The notes: a model not told the origin generated them from the sequence alone. A stretch of DNA of 64,000 nucleotides from Streptomyces lavendulae subsp. lavendulae (GCF_002803845.1 NZ_CP024985.1:1116001-1180000); one strand, 5' to 3'; counted from the stretch's first letter, positions 24,755 through 36,030 are shown. Translations and numbers: made by a program.

Positions 24755-24832
24755 ATGTCCACCATCTCCGCAGCGCCTCGCCCGGCTCACCAGGTCGCCT
24801 GGGCTCCTGGCCGTGTCGCACACGGCTGCTGA
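24755..24832 (+). CDS. Possible 25-residue leader peptide
   Basis: ATG at 24755 preceded by a perfect AAGGAGG (24739-24745, nine-base gap), encoding 25 codons and ending His-Gly-Cys-stop. The strong ribosome binding site in an otherwise gene-free leader 190 bp before xdhA is the only support. It could be an attenuator peptide or a chance ORF. No known family. Confidence 0.3.
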   Translation: MSTISAAPRPAHQVAWAPGRVAHGC

Positions 24833-24896
24833 ACAGCCCCCCTTCCCGGCGTGCCCGTCGCGGCCCCGGACCTCTCCACCTCTTTCACCCTTTACG

Positions 24897-24912
24897 GCAC
24901 GTCGTAACGTGC
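24897..24912 (+). promoter_or_regulatory. Inverted repeat, candidate operator for xdhABC
   Basis: GCACGT (24897-24902) and ACGTGC (24907-24912) form a perfect 6-4-6 inverted repeat about 105 bp before the xdhA start. A dimeric repressor site is plausible; purine-catabolic xdh genes in streptomycetes are known to be repressor-controlled, but no such repressor gene adjoins here. Confidence 0.35.
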
Positions 24913-24953
24913 TGCTCTGCTGCGCTCCGGGTTTTCGAGCTGCGCCACTGAAA

Positions 24954-24982
24954 TAGAAAGCTCATGAAATGGCGACTAGGAT
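24954..24982 (+). promoter_or_regulatory. Candidate xdhA promoter
   Basis: TAGGAT (24977-24982) is a good streptomycete -10, 17 bp after a weak TAGAAA -35 (24954-24959). Transcription would begin near 24989, leaving a 30-nt leader with GGGGA before the ATG at 25019. Confidence 0.4.
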
Positions 24983-25018
24983 GGTCAGATCAATCGCGCG
25001 CCGAAATGGGGACGTGCC

Positions 25019-26493
25019 ATGGTAGCGGCGCGTATCACGGTCAACGGAAAAGAAACCCCCATCGCCCCGGCCGCACCCCACACCACGGTGCTGGATTTCC
25101 TGCGCGATCGCGGCCTGACCGGAACCAAGGAAGGCTGCGCCGAGGGTGAATGCGGCGCCTGTTCCGTCCTGGTGGCCCGTCCCGGTGTGAACAAGCCCAC
25201 CGACTGGGTGGCGGTCAACGCCTGCCTGGTCCCGGTCGCTTCGCTCGACGGCCAGGAGGTCATCACCTCCGAGGGCCTCGCCACCGTCGACGAGTCGGGC
25301 ACGCCGACCGCGCTGCACCCCGTACAGGAGGAGATGGCCGTCCGCGGCGGCTCCCAGTGCGGTTACTGCACGCCGGGATTCATCTGCAGCATGGCCTCCG
25401 AGTACTACCGGCCGGACCGCTGCGCGCACGCGGAATCCGCGGAGCCGTCGGACTCCGCCCACGCGGACGCCGAACACGGTCCGAACGGTTTCGATCTGCA
25501 CTCGCTGAGCGGAAACCTGTGCCGCTGCACCGGTTACCGCCCGATCCGCGATGCCGCGTTCGCCGTCGGTTCGCCCACCGAGGACGACGTCCTCGCGCAG
25601 CGCCGGGACCAGGCGCCGCCGGAGCCGGCCGCCACCGAATACACCCAGGACGACAGCGTCTTCCTGCGGCCGGGCACCCTGGCCGAAGCGGTGCAGCTGC
25701 TGCGCGACCGGCCCGAGGCCGTGGTCGTCGCCGGCAGCACCGACTGGGGCGTGGAAGTGAACATCCGCTCCCGCCGCGCGGGCTGCGTGGTCGCGGTCGA
25801 CCGGCTCTCGGAACTCCGTGGGCTGAAGGTCGAATCCGACCACATCGAGATCGGAGCGGCACTGACGCTCACCGAGATCGAGCGCCGTCTCGACGGCAGC
25901 GTCCCGCTGCTGGCCGAACTATTCCCGCAGTTCGCGTCCCGCCTCATCCGCAACAGCGCCACCTTCGGCGGCAACCTGGGTACCGGCTCCCCCATCGGCG
26001 ACAGCCCGCCGGTGCTGCTCGCCCTGGAGGCGTCGCTGGTGCTCGCCGACGCCGACGGCGAGCGCGAGGTGCCGCTGGCGGACTACTTCACCGGCTACCG
26101 GCAGAGCGTGCGCCGTCCCGGCGAGCTGATCCGCGCGGTGCGCTTCCCGCTGCCGCTGTCGCCCGTCACCGCGTTCCACAAGATCGCCAAGCGGCGCTTC
26201 GACGACATCTCCAGCGTGGCCGTCGCCTTCGCCCTCGACATCGAGGACGGGATCGTCCGCAAGGCGCGCATCGGCCTGGGCGGCGTCGCCGCCACCCCCA
26301 TCCGCGCCCTCGCCACCGAGGCCGCCCTGGAGGGCAAGCCGTGGTCGGCGCAGACCGTCGAAGCCGCGGCCGAGGTGCTGAAGGCCCAGGGCACCCCGAT
26401 GAGCGACCACCGCGCCAGCGCCGGCTACCGCTCCGCGATGCTCGGCCAGAGCCTGCTGAAGCTGTACGCCGAAACCACCGAGGCGGTGTCGTC

Positions 26494-26497
<4 letters not shown>
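25019..26497 (+). CDS. xdhA: Xanthine dehydrogenase small subunit (2Fe-2S and FAD domains)
   Basis: A 492-residue iron-sulfur/FAD subunit. The ferredoxin-like domain (about residues 1-90) has the first cluster motif GCAEGECGACSV; the second [2Fe-2S] domain has QCGYCTPGF and NLCRCTGYRP (about 110-185). The FAD domain (from about 215) has VVAGSTDWGVEV and NSATFGGNLGTGSPIGDSPP, and a CO-dehydrogenase flavoprotein C-terminus ends it. It passes electrons from the molybdenum centre to NAD+ in purine catabolism (hypoxanthine/xanthine to urate). Its stop overlaps the start of xdhB by ATGA, so the two are translationally coupled. An Ala/His/Asp-rich insert (about 133-158) is unusual. Confidence 0.92.
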
Positions 26498-28885
<2,388 letters not shown>

Positions 28886-28893
<8 letters not shown>

Positions 28894-29989
28894 CATGACG
28901 TGGGTGGCCGCGGTCGCGCGGTTGCGGGCACGCCGGGAACCCGGTGTGCTCGTGACCGTCGCGACCGTGCGCGGCCACGCGCCCCGCCGGGCCGGTGCCA
29001 AACTCGTGGTGGGGCTCACCGACACGTGGGGTTCGATCGGCGGCGGCAACATCGAGGCCGTCGCCATCGACCGGGCGCGCGAGCTGAACGTCGCGCCCGA
29101 CCCGGAGCCGGAGCTGATGGAGTTCGCCCTCAACGACAAGGTCACCGGCCGCCACGGCGTCCAGTGCTGCGGCGGGGCCGTGACGGTGCTGCTCGAACCG
29201 CTGCCGGTGGTCCAGGCGGTGGCGGTCTTCGGCGTCGGGCACGTCGGACTGGAGCTGGCGCGCATCCTCGCCCGCCAGAACCTCGACCTGTACCTGGTCG
29301 ACAGCCGCGCCGACATGCTCACCGACGAGCGGCTCGGCGTGCTGGGGGACGCGATGGCACAGATCCACGTGCGCCACACGCCCCTCCTCCCGGAGGAGGT
29401 GCTCGCGGAGCTGCCGCCCGGCACCCACGTCCTGATCATGACCCACGATCACGCCGAGGACGCCGCGCTGTGCGACGCCGCTCTGCGTACCCCCGGCCTC
29501 GGCTCGATCGGCCTGATCGGCTCGTCCGCCAAATGGACGCGGTTCCGGCAGCGTCTGTCCACCGAGGGCGGTCACGACGCCGCCACCATCGACCGGATCA
29601 AGACCCCGATCGGGATGCCCGAGATCACCGGCAAGGAGCCGGCCACGATCGCGGTGAGCGTGGCGGCGGACCTGCTGCGGACCTTCGAGACGGAGCAGCG
29701 CCGGGTGGAGCCGGACACGGCCGCGACCCCGCGCGGGCAGCGGCAGCCGGAGGCGGCGGCCACGCCGACCGTGGCGGCCACGCCGACCACGCCGTCCACG
29801 CCGACAGCGTCCGACGTGCAGCCCTTCGCGGCCATGGTCGGTCTCTCCGCGCTCGGTGCGACGGCGGACGAGGCTCCGCCGGCGGATCAGCGGCTCACGG
29901 CCGCCCTGGAGGACTCGGCGCCGTTCCGCAGGCACCTCGAACCCGAGGGCCGGACCCGCCAGCGCCGCCCCGCCCGCGGCCGCGTGTGA
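28886..29989 (+). CDS. xdhC: XdhC-type molybdenum cofactor insertion protein
   Basis: A 367-residue XdhC/CoxI chaperone that binds sulfurated Mo cofactor and loads XdhB. The N-terminal XdhC domain has TWGSIGGGNIEA and VQCCGGAV, whose adjacent cysteines are the likely cofactor ligands. The C-terminal Rossmann domain has VFGVGHVGLELARIL and GLIGSSAKWTRFR. Beyond about residue 275 there is an odd tail of about 90 residues, low-complexity Ala/Thr/Pro and then Arg-rich, not part of the family. It overlaps xdhB by 8 bp. Confidence 0.9.
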
Positions 29990-29995
29990 CACCGG

Positions 29996-30017
29996 GCCGC
30001 CGGCCACGGCCGGCGGC
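29996..30017. terminator. Bidirectional terminator after xdhC
   Basis: GCCGCCGGCC and GGCCGGCGGC form a perfect 10-bp stem with a 2-base loop in the 57-bp gap between the convergent xdhC and permease genes. Confidence 0.6.
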
Positions 30018-30046
30018 GGGACTCCGGCCCGGCCGGGATCCCGGTG

Positions 30047-31984
30047 TCAGCCCGCGTGGACGTGGGGGCGGCGGGCCCGGTCGGGTTCGGCCGCGCGGAT
30101 GACCTCACGGGTGACGGGGGCCACCTCGCCCTGCCCGAAGAGGAAGAAGCGCAGGAAGTTGGCCATCGGATTGCCCTCGGTCCACTCGAAGTAGATGTGC
30201 GGCCGCTGCCCGGTCTCGTCCCGGACGTGCAGCAGGAATGCGGCGAGCGCGTTGGGGATGCTGGAGCTCTCCAGGGTGAGGACCCGGTAGCGGTCGTGCA
30301 GCACCTCGCCCCGGATCTTCAGGCTCGATTCGAACTCGGACGCGTCCAGGACCGTGACCTCGACGAACATCACGTCGTCGGCGGCCGGGATGTCGTTGTC
30401 CGCGCGGATCTGCTCCTTCTTCTGCCGGTACTCGGTGAGGTCACGGCTGTCCGGCTCGTTGGCGATGAACCGGATCGTGCGGTTGGCGGTGTCGCGGATG
30501 AACCGCTGCGCCATGTCGTCGAGCTCCAGGTGCGTGACGCGCAGTTCGAAGACGCGGGCGAGGCGGGAGAGCAGCGAGAGCGCCATGATGCCGCCGATGA
30601 AGCAGGCGCCGATCTTGACGCCGTCCGGGCGTTCGGCCACGTTGACGGCGGTGGTGTAGACGAAGACCGCGGAGATGGTTGCGAAACCGATCGTCCAGCC
30701 GCGCTCCCCCGCCCGGCGCGCCGCGATGGTCACCGCGACGGCGGCCGAGGTGATCAGTACCAGGACACCGGTGGCGTAGGCGCCGCCCTGCGCGTCCACG
30801 TCGGCGTCGAAGATCCAGGTGACGAGGAACGCGATGAGCGTGAAGACGATGACCATCGGGCGCAGGGCACGGGCCCAGTGGGGGGCCATGCCGTAGCGGG
30901 GCAGGTAGCGCGGCATGAGGTTGAGCAGGCCGGCCATGGCGGAGGCGCCCGCGAACCAGAGGATGAGGATCGTCGAGACGTCGTAGACCGTGCCGAAGGC
31001 GGAGCCCAGGTACTCGTGGGCCAGATAGGCCAGGGCACGGCCGTTGGCCTGGCCGCCCGGCTGGAACTGGGCGGGCGGGATCAGCAGCGTGGTGATGAAG
31101 CTGCTGGTGATGAGGAAGACGCTCATGATCACGGCGGCGGTCGTCAGCAGCTTCCTGGCGCCGCGGATCCGGCCGGCCGGCTTCTCCTCGGTGTCCTCCG
31201 GATCGCCTTGGACGTGGGGCATGACCGCCACGCCGGTCTCGAACCCGGAGAGGCCCAGGGCGAGTTTCGGAAACACGATGAGGGCGATGCCGATCATCAT
31301 GAGCGGGTTTCCGTGCTCCGCCGTCAGGGCGGCCGTCCAGTCGGGGATGAGGTGAGGCTCGCTGATCACCTCCCCCAGGCCCACGGCCACGACCACCACG
31401 TTCAGCCCCAGGTAGGTGGCGACGAGCACCACGGCCACCCCGATGGCCTCGCTGAACCCCTTGAGGAACACCGCGCCCAGCAGGGCGATCATGAGCAGGG
31501 TGATCGGTACCTCGTGGCCGTGCAGGGTGCTGGTGAGGTGCGGGTTCTCCACCAGGTGCGCGGTCGCGTCGGCGGCCGAGAGGGTGATGGTGATCAGGAA
31601 GTCGGTCGCCGCGAACCCGAGCAGGGTCAGGACGAACAGCTTGCCCTTCCAGAACGTCAGCAGCCGCTCCAGCATGGCGATGGAGCCCTCGCCGTGCGGA
31701 CTCTCCTCGGCCACCCGCCGGTAGACGGGCAGGGCGCCGAACAGGGTGAGCAGGACGAGCACGATGGTGGCGAGCGGCGAGAGCAGCCCGGCGGCGAGCG
31801 CGGCGATGCCGGGCTGGTAGCCGAGGGTGGAGAAGTAGTCCAGGCCGGTCAGGCACATGACCCGCCACCACGGTCGCCCGTGGGGCTGGGCCGCGGCCTC
31901 CTTGGCGGCGGGCGAACCGTTCTGCGCGGTCAGGCCTTCCAGCATCCACGCGCGCAGGCGCGAGGAGCGGGCAGGAGTGGCCAT
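30047..31984 (-). CDS. APC-superfamily permease with C-terminal cytosolic domain
   Basis: A 645-residue membrane protein. Around twelve hydrophobic segments span about residues 40-490, opening with [20 protein letters not shown], a stretch typical of Kup/amino-acid APC-like carriers. A hydrophilic C-terminal region of about 150 residues ([13 protein letters not shown], then [12 protein letters not shown]) resembles the cytosolic part of uncharacterised actinobacterial APC permeases. The ATG at 31984 has CAGGAG upstream; a GTG at 32005 would add 7 residues. Substrate (amino acid or K+) cannot be decided by eye. No cyclic-di-AMP riboswitch was recognised upstream. Confidence 0.82.
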   Translation of the reverse strand: MATPARSSRLRAWMLEGLTAQNGSPAAKEAAAQPHGRPWWRVMCLTGLDYFSTLGYQPGIAALAAGLLSPLATIVLVLLTLFGALPVYRRVAEESPHGEGSIAMLERLLTFWKGKLFVLTLLGFAATDFLITITLSAADATAHLVENPHLTSTLHGHEVPITLLMIALLGAVFLKGFSEAIGVAVVLVATYLGLNVVVVAVGLGEVISEPHLIPDWTAALTAEHGNPLMMIGIALIVFPKLALGLSGFETGVAVMPHVQGDPEDTEEKPAGRIRGARKLLTTAAVIMSVFLITSSFITTLLIPPAQFQPGGQANGRALAYLAHEYLGSAFGTVYDVSTILILWFAGASAMAGLLNLMPRYLPRYGMAPHWARALRPMVIVFTLIAFLVTWIFDADVDAQGGAYATGVLVLITSAAVAVTIAARRAGERGWTIGFATISAVFVYTTAVNVAERPDGVKIGACFIGGIMALSLLSRLARVFELRVTHLELDDMAQRFIRDTANRTIRFIANEPDSRDLTEYRQKKEQIRADNDIPAADDVMFVEVTVLDASEFESSLKIRGEVLHDRYRVLTLESSSIPNALAAFLLHVRDETGQRPHIYFEWTEGNPMANFLRFFLFGQGEVAPVTREVIRAAEPDRARRPHVHAG

Positions 31985-32131
31985 GGTGGGGAGCTCCTGT
32001 CGCACGGCAAGGAATCAGCCATCGACACCGACGGCTGGGCCAGCGTACGCACCCTGATCACTTATCCCAGCAAATACGACAATTCCGACGCATTCTTACT
32101 GCGGACGGGGGACGGCTCCCCACTTCTCCGC

Positions 32132-32184
32132 TTGCAAAACGGACCAGCGGTCCGCATACTCCATTCATGCGGACCGCTGGTCCG
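32132..32184 (+). promoter_or_regulatory. TetR-type double operator and promoter of the SnoaL/NmrA operon
   Basis: TTGCAA (32132-32137), a 17-bp spacer and CATACT (32155-32160) form the promoter. The spacer is filled by the palindrome CGGACCAGCGGTCCG (32140-32154); a second copy in the opposite orientation, CGGACCGCTGGTCCG, lies at 32170-32184 around the start site. The centres are 30 bp apart. Two operators bracketing the -10 suggest tight TetR repression, most simply by the TetR gene at 33622 downstream. Confidence 0.7.
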
Positions 32185-32234
32185 CTTTTGTCGCCGCGAG
32201 CGCCGCGCCTTCGAGCAGAACGGAAGTCCCCACC

Positions 32235-32660
32235 ATGACCATCCGCACGGAACCCGACGAGCTCTACCGCCACGGCCTGCGCCTGCTCCTGGAGAAGGAC
32301 ATCGACGGCTGGGTCGGCCTGTGGCACGAGGACGGCGTCATGGAGTTCCCCTTCGCGCCCGAGGGGTGGCCGGTACGGCTGGAGGGCCGGCGGGCCGTCG
32401 CGGACTACATGCGCCGCTACCCCGACCACATCGACCTCCACGACTTCCCCGACGTGACGGTCCACCGGACGACCGCCCCCGGGACGATCGTGGTCGAGAT
32501 GCGCGGGGTCGGCCGCCTGGTGAAGACCGGCCGCCCCTTCGACATGACCTACATCGCCGTGGTAACCGCCGAGGACGGCCTCATCACCTCCTACCGCGAC
32601 TACTGGAACCCCCTCGCCGTATCGCAGGCCGACGCCGGCTTCGCGGGAGCGGGCCGATGA
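32235..32660 (+). CDS. SnoaL-like/NTF2-fold protein
   Basis: A 141-residue protein with the cone-shaped NTF2-like fold shared by SnoaL cyclases and ketosteroid isomerase-like enzymes. It starts with an N-terminal helix (LYRHGLRLLLEKDIDGWVGL) and has WHEDGVMEFPFAPEG and the C-terminal sheet MTYIAVVTAEDGLITSYRDY. Members are isomerases, hydrolases or ligand binders. It is translationally coupled (ATGA) to the NmrA-type oxidoreductase and controlled from a promoter with two TetR operators, so it probably handles the same toxic or signalling compound. Confidence 0.82.
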   Translation: MTIRTEPDELYRHGLRLLLEKDIDGWVGLWHEDGVMEFPFAPEGWPVRLEGRRAVADYMRRYPDHIDLHDFPDVTVHRTTAPGTIVVEMRGVGRLVKTGRPFDMTYIAVVTAEDGLITSYRDYWNPLAVSQADAGFAGAGR

Positions 32661-33505
32661 GAGACCGCGACGCCACCCTGGTCATCGGAGCCACCGGCAC
32701 CACCGGCCGTCGCGTCACCGCCGGGCTCCTCGCCGAAGGCCACCGGGTCAAGGCCGCCGGCCGCGGCGCCACCCCCGTGGAGGGCGCACAGGCCGTCCGT
32801 TTCGACTGGAACGACCCCTCGACCTGGGACGCGGCCCTCGACGGCGCCGACCGCGCCTACCTCGTCCCGCCCATCGGCTCCTCCGACCCGGCCGCCGTCA
32901 TGCTGCCCTTCCTCCGCCGGGCCAGAGCCACGGGGCTGCGCCGCGCCGTTCTGCTCAGCTCCTCGGCGATCCCCGAGGGCGGGCCGGCCGTGGGGCAGGT
33001 CCACCGGGAACTGCCCGCCCTGGTCGAGCAGTGGGCGGTACTGCGGCCCTCCTGGTTCATGCAGAACTTCACCGGCGACACCCCCCACGCGCGCAGCATC
33101 CGCGAGTCCGGCGCGATCTCGACGGCCGCGGGCGACGGCCGCGTCGGATTCGTCGACGCCGAGGACATCGCCGCCGTCGCCGTACGCGCACTGACCGATG
33201 CCCGGTCCCCCGACACCGACCTCGTCCTGACCGGCCCCCGGGCCCTGAGCTACGACGAGGTCGCCGCGATCATCAGCCAGGTCACCGGCCGGACCGTCGT
33301 GCACCGGCACCTGACCTTCGAGGAGTTGCGCGACCGCTGGGCGGCCGAGATCCCGCTGGAGTTCGCCACCATGCTGGCCTCCATGGACCGGGCCATCGCG
33401 GCCGGGGCCGAGGACCGCACCACGGACACCGTCCAGCGCCTGACCGGCCGTCCCCCGGGCACCTTCCGCACCTTCGTGGAAAGGGAGGTGGCGCCGCGCG
33501 GCTGA
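32657..33505 (+). CDS. NmrA-like NAD(P)-binding oxidoreductase
   Basis: A 282-residue atypical short-chain dehydrogenase. The N-terminal GATGTTGRRVTAGLL is the NAD(P)-binding glycine motif, and SSSAIPEGGPAVGQVHRELP with LRPSWFMQNF follows the NmrA/QOR2-like pattern; the classic Tyr-x3-Lys of SDR catalysis is absent. NmrA-like proteins act as redox sensors or quinone reductases. It overlaps the SnoaL-like gene by four bases and lies about 115 bp before the TetR gene transcribed in the same direction. Confidence 0.85.
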   Translation: MRDRDATLVIGATGTTGRRVTAGLLAEGHRVKAAGRGATPVEGAQAVRFDWNDPSTWDAALDGADRAYLVPPIGSSDPAAVMLPFLRRARATGLRRAVLLSSSAIPEGGPAVGQVHRELPALVEQWAVLRPSWFMQNFTGDTPHARSIRESGAISTAAGDGRVGFVDAEDIAAVAVRALTDARSPDTDLVLTGPRALSYDEVAAIISQVTGRTVVHRHLTFEELRDRWAAEIPLEFATMLASMDRAIAAGAEDRTTDTVQRLTGRPPGTFRTFVEREVAPRG

Positions 33506-33621
33506 CCCTCCGCCGGGAAGGGGGGAGGAGGGGTGACCGGCGCGTCCGGCGCACGACAGCGCGTATCGTCGACTGGCCCGCACCACCCGGGCCGTCGGAC
33601 ACCATGCATCAGGAGGACCCC

Positions 33622-34236
33622 GTGACCCAGCGGCCGGAACGCGCGGACGCCCTGCGCAACCGAGAGGCCGTCCTGGCCGCCGCCGACGCCCTCTTCGCCT
33701 CCAGCAGCAGCCCCCACGGCGTGTCGATGGACGAGATCGCCACGGCCGCAGGCGTCGGCAAGGGCACCCTCTTCCGACGCTTCGGGGACCGCGCCGGCCT
33801 GATCGGTGCCGTGATCGCCTCCCGCCTCGAACCCCTCAAGCGCGACGTGGTGGAGGCGCGGGAGACGCCCGGATCCGCGCCGCGACAGCGGGTACTGGAC
33901 CTCCTCGACGCCTCGCTGCGCTTCAAGATCGCGAACCGGAACCTGATGTCGGCCGCGGAGGAGGCCGGGATCAGCAGCCCCTACCGGGCCGACCACTACG
34001 GCTGGTGGCACGACATGCTCCGGTCGGAGCTCGACGGCGTGCCCACCGTCCACGACCCGGACTTCACCGCCCACGCACTGCTCGCCGCCCTCCGCGCCGA
34101 CCTCGTCGCCCACCTGATCGACGAACGGAAGATGACGCCCGAAGACCTGCGGTCCTCGCTCGCGGCCTACGTCGACAACGCCCTCGGGGACGGCAGCGAC
34201 CAGCCTCTCAGCGGGCCGGGTCACCCAGCGCGGTGA
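33622..34236 (+). CDS. TetR-family regulator of the SnoaL/NmrA operon
   Basis: A 204-residue TetR repressor. The helix-turn-helix lies at about residues 10-57 (EAVLAAADALF, MDEIATAAGVGKGTLFRRFG), and a helical ligand domain follows. GTG at 33622 is chosen because AGGAGG sits five bases before it; an ATG at 33604 lacks a site. Location and orientation make it the likely repressor of the operators at 32140-32184. It overlaps convergently with the next TetR gene by 29 bp. Confidence 0.88.
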   Translation: MTQRPERADALRNREAVLAAADALFASSSSPHGVSMDEIATAAGVGKGTLFRRFGDRAGLIGAVIASRLEPLKRDVVEARETPGSAPRQRVLDLLDASLRFKIANRNLMSAAEEAGISSPYRADHYGWWHDMLRSELDGVPTVHDPDFTAHALLAALRADLVAHLIDERKMTPEDLRSSLAAYVDNALGDGSDQPLSGPGHPAR

Positions 34237-34927
34237 GGATCTCGCCGACCGTGTGCTCGAAGAGCGGCCCGGGGTCGGTGAGGGCGAAGTCGAGGTGTCC
34301 GAAGACCTCCACCGCGACGGCCCCGTACAACCGCGCCCAGCAGGCGACGAAGACGTAGATCACCTCCAGCGGTACCGGCTCCCCCGCCAGGTGCTCGCGC
34401 ACCTCCTCCAGCTGCGCCGCCCAGACGGGGTCCAGCCCGGCGGGGGTCCGGACGGCGCCGCGCCGCGAGAGTTCGACCATGAGACCGAGGAGGACGCCCC
34501 CGAAGCGCCAGCTGGGGTCGTGGGCGGGGGCGCCGGGCGCGGTGTCGGCGTCCGCCACGGGCTTGGCGAACAGCAGGGCGAACTCCCGCGGGTGGGCCAG
34601 CGCCCAGCGGCGCAGCTCGCGGCAGACCTCGCGCAGCCGCTGCCCCGGCTCCCCGGCGGGCAGCCCGTCGCGCGCCGCGGCCAGGGCGGCGGCCAGCTCG
34701 TCGTACAGGTGCGAGACCAGGGCCTGGACCAGCTCCCGGTGGCCGGCGTAGTAGCGGTACAGGCCCGGCGCGGTCAGGCCCATCTCGCGGGCGACGGCCC
34801 GCACGGTCACCGCCTCCGGGCCCTCCTCGACCAGCAGCCGCCGCGCGATGCGCATGGCATCGGACAGCGCCTCCTCACGTACGCGGTGGCGCCGCCTTCC
34901 CGCGGCCGTTTCCGGGGTGTCCGTCAT
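34208..34927 (-). CDS. TetR-family regulator, divergent from the darcynin-like gene
   Basis: A 239-residue TetR protein. The helix-turn-helix is at about residues 18-62 (AMRIARRLLVEEG, VRAVAREMGLTAPGLYRYYA), with a TetR_C ligand domain behind it (WARLYGAVAVEVFGHLDFAL, the common C-terminal segment). The ATG at 34927 is preceded by a weak GGCGGG; a GTG at 34948 is possible. It is divergent from the gene at 35026 with AGTTAAC repeats between them, so it most likely regulates itself and that gene. Confidence 0.87.
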   Translation of the reverse strand: MTDTPETAAGRRRHRVREEALSDAMRIARRLLVEEGPEAVTVRAVAREMGLTAPGLYRYYAGHRELVQALVSHLYDELAAALAAARDGLPAGEPGQRLREVCRELRRWALAHPREFALLFAKPVADADTAPGAPAHDPSWRFGGVLLGLMVELSRRGAVRTPAGLDPVWAAQLEEVREHLAGEPVPLEVIYVFVACWARLYGAVAVEVFGHLDFALTDPGPLFEHTVGEILTALGDPAR

Positions 34928-34948
34928 CTGCGCGGGCCCGCCTTCCAC

Positions 34949-34995
34949 TTGACAAAGTTAACGGGTATCACTTTAGCTCTCCCCGAGAGTTAACA
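34949..34995 (+). promoter_or_regulatory. Divergent promoter with AGTTAAC repeats
   Basis: TTGACA (34949-34954) with TTTAGC 17 bp later (34972-34977) forms a plausible promoter toward 35026. AGTTAAC occurs at 34956-34962 and again at 34989-34995, 33 bp apart, bracketing the -10 and the start site. These low-GC palindromic cores are the likely operator of the divergent TetR regulator. Confidence 0.5.
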
Positions 34996-35025
34996 CCGTA
35001 AACAATTGCTTGAGGGACCGGACTC

Positions 35026-35394
35026 GTGAAGTACTGCATCGTGCTGACCTACACGCTCACTCCGCGCTGGCTGGCGCTGTCGCGCGAGGAGCGCAACCGG
35101 ATGCGCACCACGCACATCGAGCCGGTCTTCGCGCAGTACGCGGACCGGATCACGGCCCGGTTCTTCGACGCCGAGGCCTTCAACGGCGGCTTCTCGGACT
35201 TCGCCGTGCTGGAGACCGAGGACCTGGGCGCGTACTACTTCCTCGTCGAGGCCCTGCGCGACACCCCGCTCATCAGCGACGGCCACCTCGTCCTCGGCGA
35301 GGTCCTCATCGGGGTCCGGGACGGCTTCCAGGAGTACGAGCGCGCCCGCGCACGACGTGACGGGTTCCCGCGCGGGTCTGGTGTGAAGCAGTGA
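35026..35394 (+). CDS. Darcynin-like family protein
   Basis: A 122-residue protein opening MKYCIVLTYTLTPRWLALS, followed by RTTHIEPVFAQYADRITARFFDAEAF and ETEDLGAYYFLVEALRDT. This reads as the darcynin family, a small ferredoxin-like (dimeric alpha/beta barrel related) fold of unknown function found near TetR regulators. A GTG start is used. It is driven from the promoter shared with the divergent TetR gene, and its stop codon lies inside the palindrome that precedes the next TetR gene. Confidence 0.7.
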   Translation: MKYCIVLTYTLTPRWLALSREERNRMRTTHIEPVFAQYADRITARFFDAEAFNGGFSDFAVLETEDLGAYYFLVEALRDTPLISDGHLVLGEVLIGVRDGFQEYERARARRDGFPRGSGVKQ

Positions 35395-35405
35395 ATCACT
35401 GCTTC
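35385..35405 (+). promoter_or_regulatory. Perfect palindromic operator before the tetR/aidB-like operon
   Basis: Arms GAAGCAGTGA and TCACTGCTTC around one central A form a perfect 21-bp palindrome ending 11 bases before the ATG at 35416. The size and symmetry fit a TetR dimer site for autoregulation of the following tetR-acyl-CoA dehydrogenase operon. It also overlaps the last codons of the darcynin-like gene. Confidence 0.7.
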
Positions 35406-35415
35406 AATTCTTCCC

Positions 35416-36030
35416 ATGCCCTACCGCCGACCGCCCGCCGTGCAGGCCCGTCTCGACGCGCGCCGTGACCGGGTCCTGGAAGCCGCCGTCCGTCTGCTCG
35501 CCCGGGAGGGGTACGCCGGCTGCTCCGTCGCCGCGATCGCGGCCGAGGCCGGTATCTCCACCGGAAGCGTCTACCAGTCGTTCTCCGGCAAGTCCGAGCT
35601 CGCCGCCGCCCTCTTCCGGACCCTGGTGGCACGGGAGGTGGAGGCGGTGACCGCCGCCGCCGACCGGCCCGGTACCTCCGCCCATCGGGTGGCCGCAGCC
35701 GTGGAGACCTTCGCCTCGCGGGCGCTCCAGGCGCCCCGGCGGGCCTTCGCCCTGCTGGCGGAACCGGCGGACCCGGCCGTCGACACCGAACGCCTCGTCT
35801 TCCGGCGGGCGTTCCGCGACGTGTTCGCCCGGCAGGTCGCCGCGGGCGTGGCCGTCGGCGAACTGCCGCCGCAGGCACCCGAACTGACGGCGGCCGCACT
35901 GGTCGGGGCGATCGCGGAAGCGCTCGTCGGACCGCTCGCCGACGGCGACGCGGCCCCGGGCGAGGTCATCCCCGGCCTGATCACCTTCACCCTGCGTGCC
36001 CTTGGAGGACACGATGCCGCAGACGCATGA
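35416..36030 (+). CDS. TetR-family regulator of the acyl-CoA dehydrogenase operon
   Basis: A 204-residue TetR protein with the helix-turn-helix at about residues 18-62 (VLEAAVRLLAREGYAG, AIAAEAGISTGSVYQSFSGK) and a helical ligand domain. A 21-bp palindrome lies immediately upstream. Its last 17 bases overlap the start of the acyl-CoA dehydrogenase gene, so the two are cotranscribed. FadR-like sensing of an acyl-CoA is a reasonable inference from the partner enzyme. Confidence 0.87.
   Translation: MPYRRPPAVQARLDARRDRVLEAAVRLLAREGYAGCSVAAIAAEAGISTGSVYQSFSGKSELAAALFRTLVAREVEAVTAAADRPGTSAHRVAAAVETFASRALQAPRRAFALLAEPADPAVDTERLVFRRAFRDVFARQVAAGVAVGELPPQAPELTAAALVGAIAEALVGPLADGDAAPGEVIPGLITFTLRALGGHDAADA

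Larger units (their letters stand above)
24548..25018 (+). other. 471-bp leader region upstream of xdhA with no conventional gene
   Basis: The gap holds a possible 25-codon ORF (24755-24832), an inverted repeat (24897-24912) and a candidate promoter just before xdhA. It is lower in GC around 24640-24720 and 24940-25000. No tRNA or recognisable riboswitch fold was found by eye, and other short open frames here lack ribosome binding sites. Confidence 0.6.

Noticed and set aside
24727-24951. A 74-codon ORF in the xdh leader
   Set aside because: No ribosome site, odd Arg/His/Pro composition, and it overlaps the better-supported mini-ORF and the inverted repeat.
31985-32131. Cyclic-di-AMP (ydaO) riboswitch before the APC permease
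   Set aside because: Such riboswitches often precede potassium or amino-acid permeases in actinobacteria, but none of the conserved stem-loop blocks could be found by eye.
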